Shown in pieces: positions 33,417 through 42,150 of a DNA stretch of 64,000 nucleotides; the stretch's first letter is position 1, and each line of letters begins with the position of its first letter. Origin of the DNA: [Clostridium] aminophilum DSM 10710 (GTDB lineage Bacteria > Bacillota > Clostridia > Lachnospirales > Lachnospiraceae); contig NZ_JONJ01000012.1 in assembly GCF_000711825.1 (NCBI RefSeq), positions 1-64,000 of the forward strand, read 5' to 3'. A program made the translations under genes and the position numbers. The notes beneath the pieces were generated by a model. That model made no database searches and was not told the origin of the DNA. It worked only from the letters and a program-made list of their open reading frames with translations.

Positions 33417-34208
33417 ATGACTGTATTTCATTATGAGTGGAAACGTAGTCGAAAATATATTCTGATTTGGGGTCTTTCCCTTGCCGTTTGTATTTTCTCT
33501 ATGATACCTGTCTATTACAGCATGATTGAAACGCCAGAGCTTCTGCCTAAAAACTTTGCAGAGGGTGGATTCTTTGAAACTGTCGGCATCTCTCTCGCAC
33601 TGCTCTTGGAACCTCTGGGAATGTATGGATTTCTTAATGCGTTTTTTGCTTTGGCAGGCGGAATTTTCGGGATGCACTTTGCCTTATCCCTGTTTACAAA
33701 AGAATGTACCGAAAACACAGCAGAATACCTGTTCACAAAACCCTGCGGGCGTATTCAAATTTATAAAGGAAAGGTGCTTTGTCTACTTGTCGGCACATGC
33801 ATTACGAGTGCTGCATATATCCTTGCGTCTTTTATAGCAATGATTGTGTATGAATCTGGCTTCTCTATGTTAGAATTTATTCTGTTGGCTGGCTCCTTCC
33901 CACTTGTTACTTTGATTTTTGGAGGGATGGGAGTATTGTTAGGATGCTGGCATCCTAACAATCGTTCTCCTTTGCTGACAGCATCTTTGGCTGTGTTTAT
34001 GGGATACTGTATTACAGCTTTTTCAAGAACGATTGGAAGCAGAATAATAAGTTACCTCTCTCCATTTTCGTTTTTTCATCCAGCTCACATTCATGAGAAC
34101 TCTTTTTATGAATGGGATTATTTTCTGTGGTATGTGCTTCTACTCACTGTATTTTTCTTCCTGTCTCGTAAGATTCTGATGAAGAAAGACATTAAATTAG
34201 CAGTATAG
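33417..34208 (+). CDS. ABC-2-type permease subunit 1
   Basis: The 263-residue membrane protein starts at ATG 33417 behind GAGAGGTG. About six helices are evident, with the N-terminal FHYEWKRSRKYILIWGLSLA and the conserved central SLFTKECTENTAEYLFTKPCGR cytoplasmic loop that contacts the ATPase. It follows the ATPase gene by eleven bases and the second permease by twelve, as one operon. Confidence 0.85.
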   Translation: MTVFHYEWKRSRKYILIWGLSLAVCIFSMIPVYYSMIETPELLPKNFAEGGFFETVGISLALLLEPLGMYGFLNAFFALAGGIFGMHFALSLFTKECTENTAEYLFTKPCGRIQIYKGKVLCLLVGTCITSAAYILASFIAMIVYESGFSMLEFILLAGSFPLVTLIFGGMGVLLGCWHPNNRSPLLTASLAVFMGYCITAFSRTIGSRIISYLSPFSFFHPAHIHENSFYEWDYFLWYVLLLTVFFFLSRKILMKKDIKLAV

Positions 34209-34220
34209 GGGGGGAACAAC

Positions 34221-35006
34221 ATGATATCATTGATAAAAAAGGAACTGAAACTTACAAGGAAAATACTGTTGATATGGCTTGGAATAATCATTCTTCTTTG
34301 TGTCTTTGCGTACATAGAGTATCTTTCCTTAAAAGACAGCTTACCGATTCTGGTAGAAATGCTAAACGACTTTCCAAGAATTTTGATGGTGATGTTTGGT
34401 GTTAGTGAAGATCTTAACACTGCATTGGGTTGGTATGGCTGTATTTATTTTTGGGTGGCAATCCTCGCTTATTCCTATGCGATTTATCTGGGCATTTCAA
34501 GCATTGCAAAAGAAAAAACGCAAGGAACAGCAGAATACCTATTCACAAAACCTTTAGGCAGAAATCAGATTGTTATAGGAAAAGCTGCCGCCAACGTATG
34601 TAATTTATTTATTCTTGCAGCTGTCAGCGGTGTATGTAATTACTATACTGCAATCGCTCCTCTGGGTGGACTGGATCAAAAGAATGCGGCTCTGTTGACA
34701 ACTGTTGGGCTTTTTCTGACGGAAATCATATTATACTCGATTGGTTTTTGGGTATCCAGTCTCTGCAAATCCTACAAACAGGCTATGCTTTTTGGCTTTG
34801 GCGCTTTAATAGTATTTTACTGTATTTATTTTGTGGCAGAATATTTGTGTATTCCGGCTCTGTTTTATTTAACACCTCTAAAATACTTTGATGTATATGC
34901 AGTGGCTAAAGATGGTATCTCCCTTATGTTCCTGCTGATTTCAGGGGTGATTACTTTCCTATCAATTTTCCTTGCAAAGAATCGGTGGGCAGGCAAAGAA
35001 ATGTAA
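34221..35006 (+). CDS. ABC-2-type permease subunit 2
   Basis: The 261-residue membrane protein starts at ATG 34221 behind GGGGGGAA. It opens with a cytoplasmic helix ISLIKKELKLTRKILLIWLG and has the coupling loop IAKEKTQGTAEYLFTKPLGRNQI, closely resembling that of subunit 1, which shows the two arose by duplication. It completes the exporter with the ATPase. Confidence 0.85.
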   Translation: MISLIKKELKLTRKILLIWLGIIILLCVFAYIEYLSLKDSLPILVEMLNDFPRILMVMFGVSEDLNTALGWYGCIYFWVAILAYSYAIYLGISSIAKEKTQGTAEYLFTKPLGRNQIVIGKAAANVCNLFILAAVSGVCNYYTAIAPLGGLDQKNAALLTTVGLFLTEIILYSIGFWVSSLCKSYKQAMLFGFGALIVFYCIYFVAEYLCIPALFYLTPLKYFDVYAVAKDGISLMFLLISGVITFLSIFLAKNRWAGKEM

Positions 35007-35073
35007 TATGTTGTAGATAGTATTGTAGCTTCTCATATCTGTCATAATCTCAGAAACACAGGAGGTTTTTACG

Positions 35074-35319
35074 ATGAAACAACTGTTTAGATGTGCAGAC
35101 CACTACATTCAATCGAGAGATTGGAAAATGCTTACGGGTCTTAAATTCTGCCTTTGCTCCATTGGTATCCTGTTGGGAGTATTGGTTCCGGTCAAGCACA
35201 AAAAGACTGTCGCAGCCGGGGCTTTCGGTGTCTTTCTTGCAACCTACATCCCGCTGATGACAGACTTCCTGACATTTGCGGTAGATTTCTTCCGTCCCAA
35301 GAAAGAAACGGTAGAATAA
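35074..35319 (+). CDS. Small membrane protein
   Basis: The 81-residue protein starts at ATG 35074 behind AGGAGG. It has two hydrophobic helices (about 24-41, LKFCLCSIGILLGVLV, and 47-70) and a basic loop KHKKT. Similar proteins accompany phosphate-permease annotations in Firmicute elements but no function is known. It is two bases upstream of the DUF5655 gene. Confidence 0.65.
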   Translation: MKQLFRCADHYIQSRDWKMLTGLKFCLCSIGILLGVLVPVKHKKTVAAGAFGVFLATYIPLMTDFLTFAVDFFRPKKETVE

Positions 35320-35321
35320 CC

Positions 35322-35702
35322 ATGAACAGTGATATTCTTTTCTTCTTTGGGGAGCATATGGATGCTCTTCCCCTTTACGAACGACTGGAAGATCAGATTC
35401 TGACACAGATTCCGGAAGTAAAAATTAAGGTCGCAAAAACCCAGATTACCTTTGCTAACAAACGAGGATTCGCTTTTGTGTCCTTTAATCCCTGCCGCAA
35501 GGCAAAGAATCGGCCAGAAATCTGGATGACAATTACGTTCGGACTGGGTTATCGGATAGATTCTCCAAGAATCGACGTAGCGACGGAGCCCTATCCAAAT
35601 CGCTGGACGCACCATGTGATGGTGGGAAATGTGGATGAAATCGATGTAGAACTGATGCGGTGGATAGCGGAAGCGGCAGATTTTTCTGCTAATAAGAGGT
35701 GA
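35322..35702 (+). CDS. DUF5655-domain protein
   Basis: The 126-residue protein starts at ATG 35322, directly after the preceding gene. The family core is present: KTQITFANKRGFAFVSFNP, then WMTITFGLGYRIDSPRI and EPYPNRWTHHVMVG. DUF5655 proteins are widespread in Clostridia and uncharacterised; the fold is proposed to be nuclease- or transport-related without proof. It is cargo of the element. Confidence 0.75.
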   Translation: MNSDILFFFGEHMDALPLYERLEDQILTQIPEVKIKVAKTQITFANKRGFAFVSFNPCRKAKNRPEIWMTITFGLGYRIDSPRIDVATEPYPNRWTHHVMVGNVDEIDVELMRWIAEAADFSANKR

Positions 35703-35797
35703 CAATACGGAAAATAAAAAGATCTTTCCCATACTGATCGCCAAGGCGTAACAGATAATCACATATTGATTCTACATAGTCTGAAATCCCTCGAATA

Positions 35798-35850
35798 AAA
35801 ACCGCTGTAATTATTCTTCCCGTGTAGGGTGGAAAATACAGCGGTTTTTC
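35798..35850. terminator. Bidirectional terminator
   Basis: AAAAACCGCTGTA and TACAGCGGTTTTT flank a loop between the plus-strand exporter unit and the convergent minus-strand genes. T-runs are present on both strands. Confidence 0.8.
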
Positions 35851-35853
35851 TTT

Positions 35854-37029
35854 CTATAGTTCAGCTGCCACAATCGTTTCCTTTGGCAGCTTCTCATTCT
35901 CACAGTTCAGAAGATAGACTATTGCCTTGTTCGCAAAGCGGTTTGTTTTCATCGTATCCCAATCGGCAAGCCGGATGATCTCCGCTGTACCATTCTCAAA
36001 ATCCAATGAAATCTCGCCCCATTCGCCGTCGCAGTCTGCTTGATATTCATAGATTGCGGTGGCGATTTTCTTTTTGCGTTTAGTTTTGGATTTCTGTTTC
36101 AGCCGGACAGCATGGATAGCACCCTCGGCAACCAAAAACTCCGTCAGCTTGTCCACTGCTCTACGGTAGGCTCGCTCTGCACCGCTGGCTGTGCTGCCCT
36201 CAAACATCACAGCCAGTTCCTCAAAGGTGGGGCGGCCTTTCCATGAGCCGACACGCCCGCAGGTCATGCAGATCGCCAGCCGCTTTTCAAGCAAGGTCTG
36301 TTCCCGGTAGTTTAGCTTCTCAAATGCCCGCTGCACCTTTTCTGCCTGTATGCCATTCCAGAGAATATCGGCATAGTTCCAAGTATCATCAAGGGCAACA
36401 TCTTCGCCTGTTTCTTCTCCGTCCTCGTCCGTCACATAGAATGGCTGCTGATTGCGGATGCCACGGACAACTTTCAAATATTCTTCCGCAAGGGCAAGGT
36501 CGCAGTTGTATTTCTTTGAAAACTCACTGACCGCATCCTTGGTGTTATGGTAGAGCCAAGCCATTGACCGCACCATTTTGTAATTGGTCAGAGAGGATAC
36601 CGACCATTTTTCTTCGCCCATACGGAAACGGAGCATCGCATCCCGTATGAACGGGAAAATGTATGTAGCATACTCCGCACCCTTGGCAGGATCATAATCC
36701 ATCAGCTTTTGGAGCATTTGCTCCCGACAGGATAGCTTTATATCTATAAATCGATCTGTGTCGTACAGATCGCCGCCATCCACACCGAGAAAGCCTTTGA
36801 TGCGCTTGTTGAGCTGTGGTTCGTAGTGGTGCAGGAAGAACGAAAAATATAGCAAATTCTTTTCCTGCAATGCAGACAGAATATGTTCATTTGGATTGCT
36901 AACCGTTGGCGGTTCCGGCTCCAGTTGGAAGATGCGCTCTGCCACATAGGGAATGAGACCATCACCGTGCGGATTGACTTGGTGCTTCGGTATGTATCCG
37001 GTCATATTCCATGTAAAATCATTCAGCAT
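35854..37029 (-). CDS. Sigma-70-like regulator of the element
   Basis: The 391-residue protein starts at 37029 behind GGAGGTGC. Residues about 55-150 resemble sigma region 2 (LLYFSFFLHHYEPQLNKRI, then YATYIFPFIRDAMLRFRM), and residues 230-300 resemble region 4 (FEKLNYREQTLLEKRL, then PTFEELAVMFEGSTASGAERAYRRAVDKL). A C-terminal beta-rich domain of about 90 residues follows a KSKTKRKKK linker. Proteins of this kind recur in Firmicute integrative elements and probably direct polymerase to element promoters. No anti-sigma factor is apparent. Confidence 0.65.
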   Translation of the reverse strand: MLNDFTWNMTGYIPKHQVNPHGDGLIPYVAERIFQLEPEPPTVSNPNEHILSALQEKNLLYFSFFLHHYEPQLNKRIKGFLGVDGGDLYDTDRFIDIKLSCREQMLQKLMDYDPAKGAEYATYIFPFIRDAMLRFRMGEEKWSVSSLTNYKMVRSMAWLYHNTKDAVSEFSKKYNCDLALAEEYLKVVRGIRNQQPFYVTDEDGEETGEDVALDDTWNYADILWNGIQAEKVQRAFEKLNYREQTLLEKRLAICMTCGRVGSWKGRPTFEELAVMFEGSTASGAERAYRRAVDKLTEFLVAEGAIHAVRLKQKSKTKRKKKIATAIYEYQADCDGEWGEISLDFENGTAEIIRLADWDTMKTNRFANKAIVYLLNCENEKLPKETIVAAEL

Positions 37030-37082
37030 AGCGCACCTCCCTTCACTTTAATAACGTTTATCAATCTCCAGAAAACTGAAAT

Positions 37083-37487
37083 TCACGTTATTTCTTCAAG
37101 GCTTTGTTTTATAATTTTTTCAATTATTTTAATCGGTAATTCTTTCTCATAGGGCAGATAGACTGCATTTTTCCTTATTGTAAAAGCACTTAGTTGTGAC
37201 TTGAATATTTCTAAAACATTTGTATCTACGTAAAGGCTAATATGTTTATTACAGGCAGCAAAAGATATTGAGAACTTGTCTTTCTTATATACTGGCATAC
37301 TCCAAGCAATCTGTTCCTTAACTGCTGGAACACAACGAAGAATTAGATTTCTTAATTCCACAACATACGCTCTCGCTTCTGGAATCTGTAATTCAATATA
37401 TTCATCTACACTTTCAGGAGCCTTGCCGCAATAGTGACTTTGATTTGTCCTTTTAAACTCCCTTCCGCATTTTGGACAAGTCCACAT
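37083..37487 (-). CDS. DUF1801 protein with N-terminal zinc ribbon
   Basis: The 134-residue protein starts at 37487 behind GAGGAGG-like bases. CPKCGREF and a downstream HYCG make a one-knuckle zinc ribbon. Residues 25-134 match DUF1801 (YdhG/iron-chaperone-like): YIELQIPEARAYVVELRNLILRCVPAVKEQIAWSMPVY, and a late LPYEKELP. The role is not established. It is a single small cargo gene in the A+T-rich minus-strand block. Confidence 0.75.
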   Translation of the reverse strand: MWTCPKCGREFKRTNQSHYCGKAPESVDEYIELQIPEARAYVVELRNLILRCVPAVKEQIAWSMPVYKKDKFSISFAACNKHISLYVDTNVLEIFKSQLSAFTIRKNAVYLPYEKELPIKIIEKIIKQSLEEIT

Positions 37488-37512
37488 ACTAAAACCTCCT
37501 CAATATCAATTA

Positions 37513-37875
37513 TTACTTTCTCAATATTTTCTCCATCGGTTTTCCTTTTGCTAACTCGTCAATCAGCTTGTCCAGATAGCGTATTTCCTGCATTAGCGGT
37601 TCTTCGATTTCTTCTACACAAACTCCGCAGATTTTCCCTGTAATCAGTTTTCGATTAGGATTAAGCTGGGGAGCATTCAAAAAGAAGTCTCCATATGCAA
37701 CATCATGTATCAGAAAATCATTCACTTGATCTTTACTATACCCTGTTAACCAGCAAGTAACTTGATCTACTTCCTCTCTTGTTCGTCCCTTTTTCTCACA
37801 CTTTGTAACAAGAAGTGGATAAACCTTTGAAAAGGACATTTTATAAATTTTATCGTTTGCATTTATTCCTTCCAT
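37513..37875 (-). CDS. DUF2200 protein
   Basis: The 120-residue protein starts at 37875 behind GGAGGTAT. The conserved DUF2200 core is evident: [52 protein letters not shown] and [21 protein letters not shown]. No function has been assigned to this family. It forms a pair with the DUF1801 gene on the same strand. Confidence 0.85.
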   Translation of the reverse strand: MEGINANDKIYKMSFSKVYPLLVTKCEKKGRTREEVDQVTCWLTGYSKDQVNDFLIHDVAYGDFFLNAPQLNPNRKLITGKICGVCVEEIEEPLMQEIRYLDKLIDELAKGKPMEKILRK

Positions 37876-37891
37876 GGATATACCTCCAAAT

Positions 37892-38995
37892 TCAAATTCT
37901 CTTTAGGGCTTCTTTTTTCAAAGCAGCCTGTTCCATTTCTTTCTCATAAGCTCCTTTGGCATAAGCGACATTGCTTTTTGCCCGGAGCATCTTATCTTTC
38001 GCCAGTTTCTTCATAACCTCCGCTACGTCATCGTCCAGTTTGCCACGCTTGATATAGCGGTTTATGGTATTCAGCCGCTTTTCGTATATCTGGATAACCG
38101 GATGATCGTCTGCAAGCTCTCGCTGTTCTCTGCCTTTCAGATTGCCGATTTGCCGACAGGTGCGGTGCAGCTTGTCCTCCGGTGCATAACCGCCGCAGTA
38201 TTTTGTGTGCCTTGCATTGGTGGTCAAAAACCATTTGCCACAGATTTTGCATTTCTTCGGTGCATGACCGACACATAAGCCCTCAAAGAGATCAGACCGG
38301 AACATCCCCACAAAGGAAACATAGTGCATCCGCTTGACCAGTTTTGCCACATCCTCACCGGGACGGATGGTGGATACATACTGAACAGACTGATTGGACA
38401 CAGACATCCAGGCATTGCCCTCCGTGATGGAGAACTCCGGCGGGAAATAGCTGCCGAACATCTTTGCAAAGCCCTCTGCGGTGCGGTCTGCTTCATTGCT
38501 ATCCGACTTTTCCGCAAAATCAAGCATTGCCTTTTGGTATTCTCCGAGAGAGAATGCCAGATGCCCGAAAACCGCAGTATAACGTTCAAGTAGTACTGCA
38601 TCTTCATATTTTACGAGGTCTTCAAGCTGCATTGTGCCGCTGTTCGCTTTTTGGACACACTCTAAATGGCTCAACGCACAATCCGTAGTAAAGACCCTTT
38701 CTATCCGTTCTCTGTGTTTTGGAACATCCATATAGGAGAATGGCGGCGTTTTACTGAGAATATCCAGCATTGCCAGAGCAGCTTCCCTTACCATAGGAAA
38801 GAGTGCCGAAGCATCCTGTTTCGCATTCATCGCCCCAAGCATAAGATTGATTTTCTCGCATTGCTCGTTCATTTTAGAAATGGTATCCGCAGGAACATTC
38901 AGCGCATCACAGGCAAGAGTACCGATAGGAAATGTTTTTCCCTCATATATGACCGTATCCTGCCAAAAATCCAATGTCATAAGTTCTTGATTCAT
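37892..38995 (-). CDS. DUF6076-like protein with zinc-binding motif
   Basis: The 367-residue protein starts at 38995 behind AGGAGGG; an ATG 48 bases further upstream has no site. The N-terminal 250 residues are helical. [22 protein letters not shown] motif at about 265-285 is a CxxC...CxG zinc finger resembling CGNR-type domains, and the C-terminus is a basic helix. Such proteins are common in Firmicute integrative elements. I place it with DUF6076 from memory; nucleic-acid binding is inferred from the finger. Confidence 0.65.
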   Translation of the reverse strand: MNQELMTLDFWQDTVIYEGKTFPIGTLACDALNVPADTISKMNEQCEKINLMLGAMNAKQDASALFPMVREAALAMLDILSKTPPFSYMDVPKHRERIERVFTTDCALSHLECVQKANSGTMQLEDLVKYEDAVLLERYTAVFGHLAFSLGEYQKAMLDFAEKSDSNEADRTAEGFAKMFGSYFPPEFSITEGNAWMSVSNQSVQYVSTIRPGEDVAKLVKRMHYVSFVGMFRSDLFEGLCVGHAPKKCKICGKWFLTTNARHTKYCGGYAPEDKLHRTCRQIGNLKGREQRELADDHPVIQIYEKRLNTINRYIKRGKLDDDVAEVMKKLAKDKMLRAKSNVAYAKGAYEKEMEQAALKKEALKRI

Positions 38996-39217
38996 GCTTG
39001 CCCTCCTGTCCTGTTTTTTCACTTTTCTAATTATACCATGCAAATGTGAAGGAATCTACATCATCAGATAAGTTGTCCTGTTTTTTGAAACGGGGTTGTC
39101 CTGCTTTTAGCCTGCTTTTTTCCAAATCCGTCATAACCATAGTAGAAAGGGCGAAGCACCTGCCAATCACGGCGGGTGCTTCGTGCTTTCCAGACTATTA
39201 TGAACGGAGGTTTTTCT

Positions 39218-39838
39218 ATGACAATCTATGAAAACATCAAGGCGGCAATCAGCGTAAAGCAAGCCGCCGAACACTACGGGCTGAAAGTCAACCGCAACGG
39301 CATGGCTTGCTGCCCGTTCCACAATGACAGGCATCCGAGCCTGAAGCTGAATGAAGATTATTTCTTCTGCTTCGGCTGCGGAGCCAAGGGGGATGTAATT
39401 GACCTTGTGGCAAGGCTGTTCAATCTGACGAGTTTGCAAGCGGCACAAAAGTTGGCTGCGGACTTCGGGCTTGACCCGAAACCACCCACTGCCGCAGCTA
39501 TGGTCAAGCCAAAGCGCCCCCATATCCGACAGTTCCGGGAGGATGAAATGCTTTGCTTCCGTGTGCTGACGGATTATCTGCATCTGTTGGAGAATTGGAA
39601 AGTGCTGTATGCACCCAAAACACCGGACGAGCCTTATGATGACCGTTTTGTGGAAGCCTGCCAGATGCACTGCCATATCGAATATATGGCAGATGTGCTT
39701 ACCGTGGGTGATCTGGAAGAACGGGTGGCATTGGTGGACAAGCTGATGCAAGATGGCAAAATTGCTTTTCTGCAAGAGTACACCGCACGAAAGAAAAAGG
39801 AGGTGGCGCACCATGGCGAAGAAACGGAAAATGCCTGA
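39218..39838 (+). CDS. CHC2 zinc-finger primase-like protein
   Basis: The 206-residue protein starts at ATG 39218, eight bases after GGAGG. Residues 5-85 are the DnaG-type zinc domain: IKAAISVKQAAEHYGL, CCPFHNDRHPSLKLN, FFCFGCGAKGDVIDLV, with CHCC ligands. The TOPRIM catalytic domain is absent, so it likely provides template recognition for the neighbouring helicase/primase. It overlaps that gene by 26 bases. Together they allow the excised element to replicate. Confidence 0.88.
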   Translation: MTIYENIKAAISVKQAAEHYGLKVNRNGMACCPFHNDRHPSLKLNEDYFFCFGCGAKGDVIDLVARLFNLTSLQAAQKLAADFGLDPKPPTAAAMVKPKRPHIRQFREDEMLCFRVLTDYLHLLENWKVLYAPKTPDEPYDDRFVEACQMHCHIEYMADVLTVGDLEERVALVDKLMQDGKIAFLQEYTARKKKEVAHHGEETENA

Positions 39839-41186
39839 TATGAACTTGCCTGTCTGGTTTGAGGGGCAGAACATCAACGAAGCTCTGTTTTGTGAAGAAT
39901 TTCTGCAAGAGCGCAGAATCATCTTTGCAAACAGAGCTTTCTTTACGCCCAATGGACGGGTAACGGATGATATTGTCCTGCGGGGAGAGGTCTACGAAAA
40001 GCTGAAAAGCTACACCATCAGCAGCGTACCGCAGAAGATCAAAAACATCATGGAATTGCTGAAACTGGAAGCAATGGTTGAGGATCTTCCTCCCCAGCCT
40101 GACCGCCTCCATGTTGCCAACGGAACACTTATGCTGGATGGAAGATTTATCGAGGGGAAACAGGAAATCGTACAGAGCCGCTTGCCTGTTTCCTACAATC
40201 CAGATGCTTCTGCGCCTGCCCTGTGGCTGAACTTTCTGGACGGTCTGCTGTACCCGGAGGACATCCCCACCTTGCAGGAATTTATCGGCTATTGCCTGAT
40301 TCCCTCCAACAAGGGACAGCGCATGATGGTGATTAAGGGCAACGGCGGCGAGGGCAAATCTCAAATCGGTTCGGTGCTTTCTGCTATATTCGGTACGAAT
40401 ATGAAAGACGGCAGTATCGGTAAGATTTCTAAAGACCGCTTCGCCCGTGCTGATCTGGAACACATCCTGCTGTGTGTGGATGATGATATGTGCATGGAAG
40501 CTCTGCGTCAGACCAACTATGTAAAATCCATTGTGACAGCGCAAGGCAGAATGGATTTGGAGCGAAAGAACAAACAGAGTTATCAGGGCTGGATGTTCTG
40601 CCGATTACTGGCATTCAGCAACGGCGATCTGCAAGCCCTGTATGACCGCAGCGATGGGTTTTACCGCAGACAGCTTGTGTTGACTACCAAGGAAAAACCC
40701 GTAGGCAGAGCCGATGATCCCGACCTTGCAGAGAAAATGAAAGCCGAAGCCGAGGGGATTTTCCTTTGGGCGTTTGAAGGCTTACAGCGGCTCGCTGCCA
40801 ACAACTTTAAGTTTACGGAGAGTGACCGCATCCGTGCAAACCGGGAAGCGGTCAAGCGTGACAATAACAACATTTTTGACTTCATGGATTCCGAGGGGTA
40901 TATCCGGCGCAAAGCGGATGCTTCCATCAGTTCCAAGGACTTCTACGCTATCTATCGCCTGTGGTGCGAGGAAAACTCCCTTGCCCCTCTGAAAGCCCGC
41001 AGCTTCAGCGATGCCATGGTTGCCAATGCGAAGAAATTTAATTTGGAGCATTGCAACAACATCACTAATTCTGCCGGACGGCGGGTATGGGGGTTTATGG
41101 GCGTGGAAGCTGTGGCACGACCTAATATAAACGGGTTTTACGACGTTTCGCCATGTACGTACGTACCGGAGGAATGGCAGGACTGA
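39813..41186 (+). CDS. D5/P4-family helicase of the element replication module
   Basis: The 457-residue protein starts at ATG 39813 behind AGGAGG; further upstream starts are inside the primase gene. The D5 N-terminal region (residues 60-150) precedes an SF3 helicase core with Walker A GNGGEGKS at 176-183, Walker B LLCVDDDM, and the SF3 motif C in CRLLAFSN. A C-terminal winged-helix-like part ends near WGFMGVEAV. With the CHC2 protein this makes a phage/plasmid replication initiation pair. Direct repeats just downstream may be its binding sites. Confidence 0.88.
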   Translation: MAKKRKMPDMNLPVWFEGQNINEALFCEEFLQERRIIFANRAFFTPNGRVTDDIVLRGEVYEKLKSYTISSVPQKIKNIMELLKLEAMVEDLPPQPDRLHVANGTLMLDGRFIEGKQEIVQSRLPVSYNPDASAPALWLNFLDGLLYPEDIPTLQEFIGYCLIPSNKGQRMMVIKGNGGEGKSQIGSVLSAIFGTNMKDGSIGKISKDRFARADLEHILLCVDDDMCMEALRQTNYVKSIVTAQGRMDLERKNKQSYQGWMFCRLLAFSNGDLQALYDRSDGFYRRQLVLTTKEKPVGRADDPDLAEKMKAEAEGIFLWAFEGLQRLAANNFKFTESDRIRANREAVKRDNNNIFDFMDSEGYIRRKADASISSKDFYAIYRLWCEENSLAPLKARSFSDAMVANAKKFNLEHCNNITNSAGRRVWGFMGVEAVARPNINGFYDVSPCTYVPEEWQD

Positions 41187-41586
41187 TTCCTGTCTTTCAT
41201 TTTCTGTATGTATGTACGCAGTGTTTTGCCCGTTTTTCTTTTTTATAGGAACAATCAGCGGTCAGAATTGAGCTGTTTTCGGGCATTGAAAATCAATGGT
41301 AATGAAAACAGCAAAGTTCTTGACCGCAGAACGAAACCATTTCACCAAATCGTGCTTCTCCAAACCATGCACCCGGTTCACGGAACAGTAGGTGTTTTCA
41401 CTGTTCCAGACCAAACCGCATGGAACAGTAAAGTGGGATATATGCCTATATGGACAGAGTATCGCACCCATAAAATTAAAACGATTTAGGAGAAAGCAGA
41501 TTTTTTACTGTTCGGTGCATCTGCTCCGCTTTGGAGAGTAGCCTTTGCACCAAACCACAAATCAAAAATATGGAGGATTTTTCAAT
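41187..41586 (+). repeat. Gene-free region with GGAACAGTA repeats, candidate replication origin
   Basis: GGAACAGTA occurs at 41382 and 41422, and its complement as CACTGTTCC at 41399 and TACTGTTC at 41506, four copies in 132 bases in mixed orientation. No convincing gene is present. The position next to the helicase suggests an origin or a regulator site, by analogy with iteron origins. Confidence 0.4.
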
Positions 41587-41802
41587 ATGAATGTACGCAA
41601 CGAAATAAAGGCACAGATCATCCGTGCTGGGATGACCATGCAGGAAGTTGTTGACCTGCTCTCGGACGAATACGGTTGGAGCGACAGCGTTTCCAACCTG
41701 TCCGCAAAATTACAGCGGGAAAGCATCCGATACAAGGAAGTATTGGAGCTTGCCGATGTGCTGGGATACGACATCGTATGGCAGCAAAGACGGGAGAAAT
41801 GA
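41587..41802 (+). CDS. Small HTH protein (DUF6471-like)
   Basis: The 71-residue protein starts at ATG 41587 behind GGAGG. It reads NVRNEIKAQIIRAGMTMQEVVDLL, SNLSAKLQRESIRYKEVLELADVLGYDIVW, the layout of small XRE-like regulators encoded with conjugative and mobilizable elements. It likely binds DNA near the replication or transfer genes. Confidence 0.7.
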   Translation: MNVRNEIKAQIIRAGMTMQEVVDLLSDEYGWSDSVSNLSAKLQRESIRYKEVLELADVLGYDIVWQQRREK

Positions 41803-42060
41803 TGCCCCGGCAGCAGCCCCTCGCTTCTCCCGTCCCCATAGGCGCACCGCAGTGCTGCCTATGGATGGCAGTGAAAGATACGGTTTTCGCTGCCACCGTC
41901 TGCAAGAGGAAGTTCGCCGGAACAGCTTCATGCAGACGGGCTGACCATAAGAAAAGTTGCAGACATTTTCGCCTTGGTCAGCAGAGGTCGCCGCAGCGAC
42001 CGCACTCCCCCTCGGGAGAGCCCTCGGAGAGCCCACGGCACTTTGCAGCCAGTATGGATG

Positions 42061-42088
42061 AAAGTGTTATAGTGGGTTATTACACTTT
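42061..42088 (+). other. Candidate oriT for the MobV relaxase
   Basis: AAAGTGT at 42061-42067 and ACACTTT at 42082-42088 flank TAGTGGG-TTAT. The pMV158 oriT, from memory, has AAAGTATAGTG then TGTTATACTTTA with the nick before TTA; here TAGTGGG|TTA at 42076/42077 is the equivalent. It lies 63 bases ahead of the relaxase gene, in the 348-bp gap 41803-42150, which holds no gene. Confidence 0.6.
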
Positions 42089-42150
42089 GAAAAAGTGCCT
42101 CTCCGTAGCTCCCCGCTGTCTGCAAATCTCAAAGAAAGGACAAAAAATCT

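Noticed and set aside
41208-41489. 93-codon frame downstream of the helicase gene
   Set aside because: No ribosome binding site, composition unlike neighbours, and it contains the GGAACAGTA repeats.
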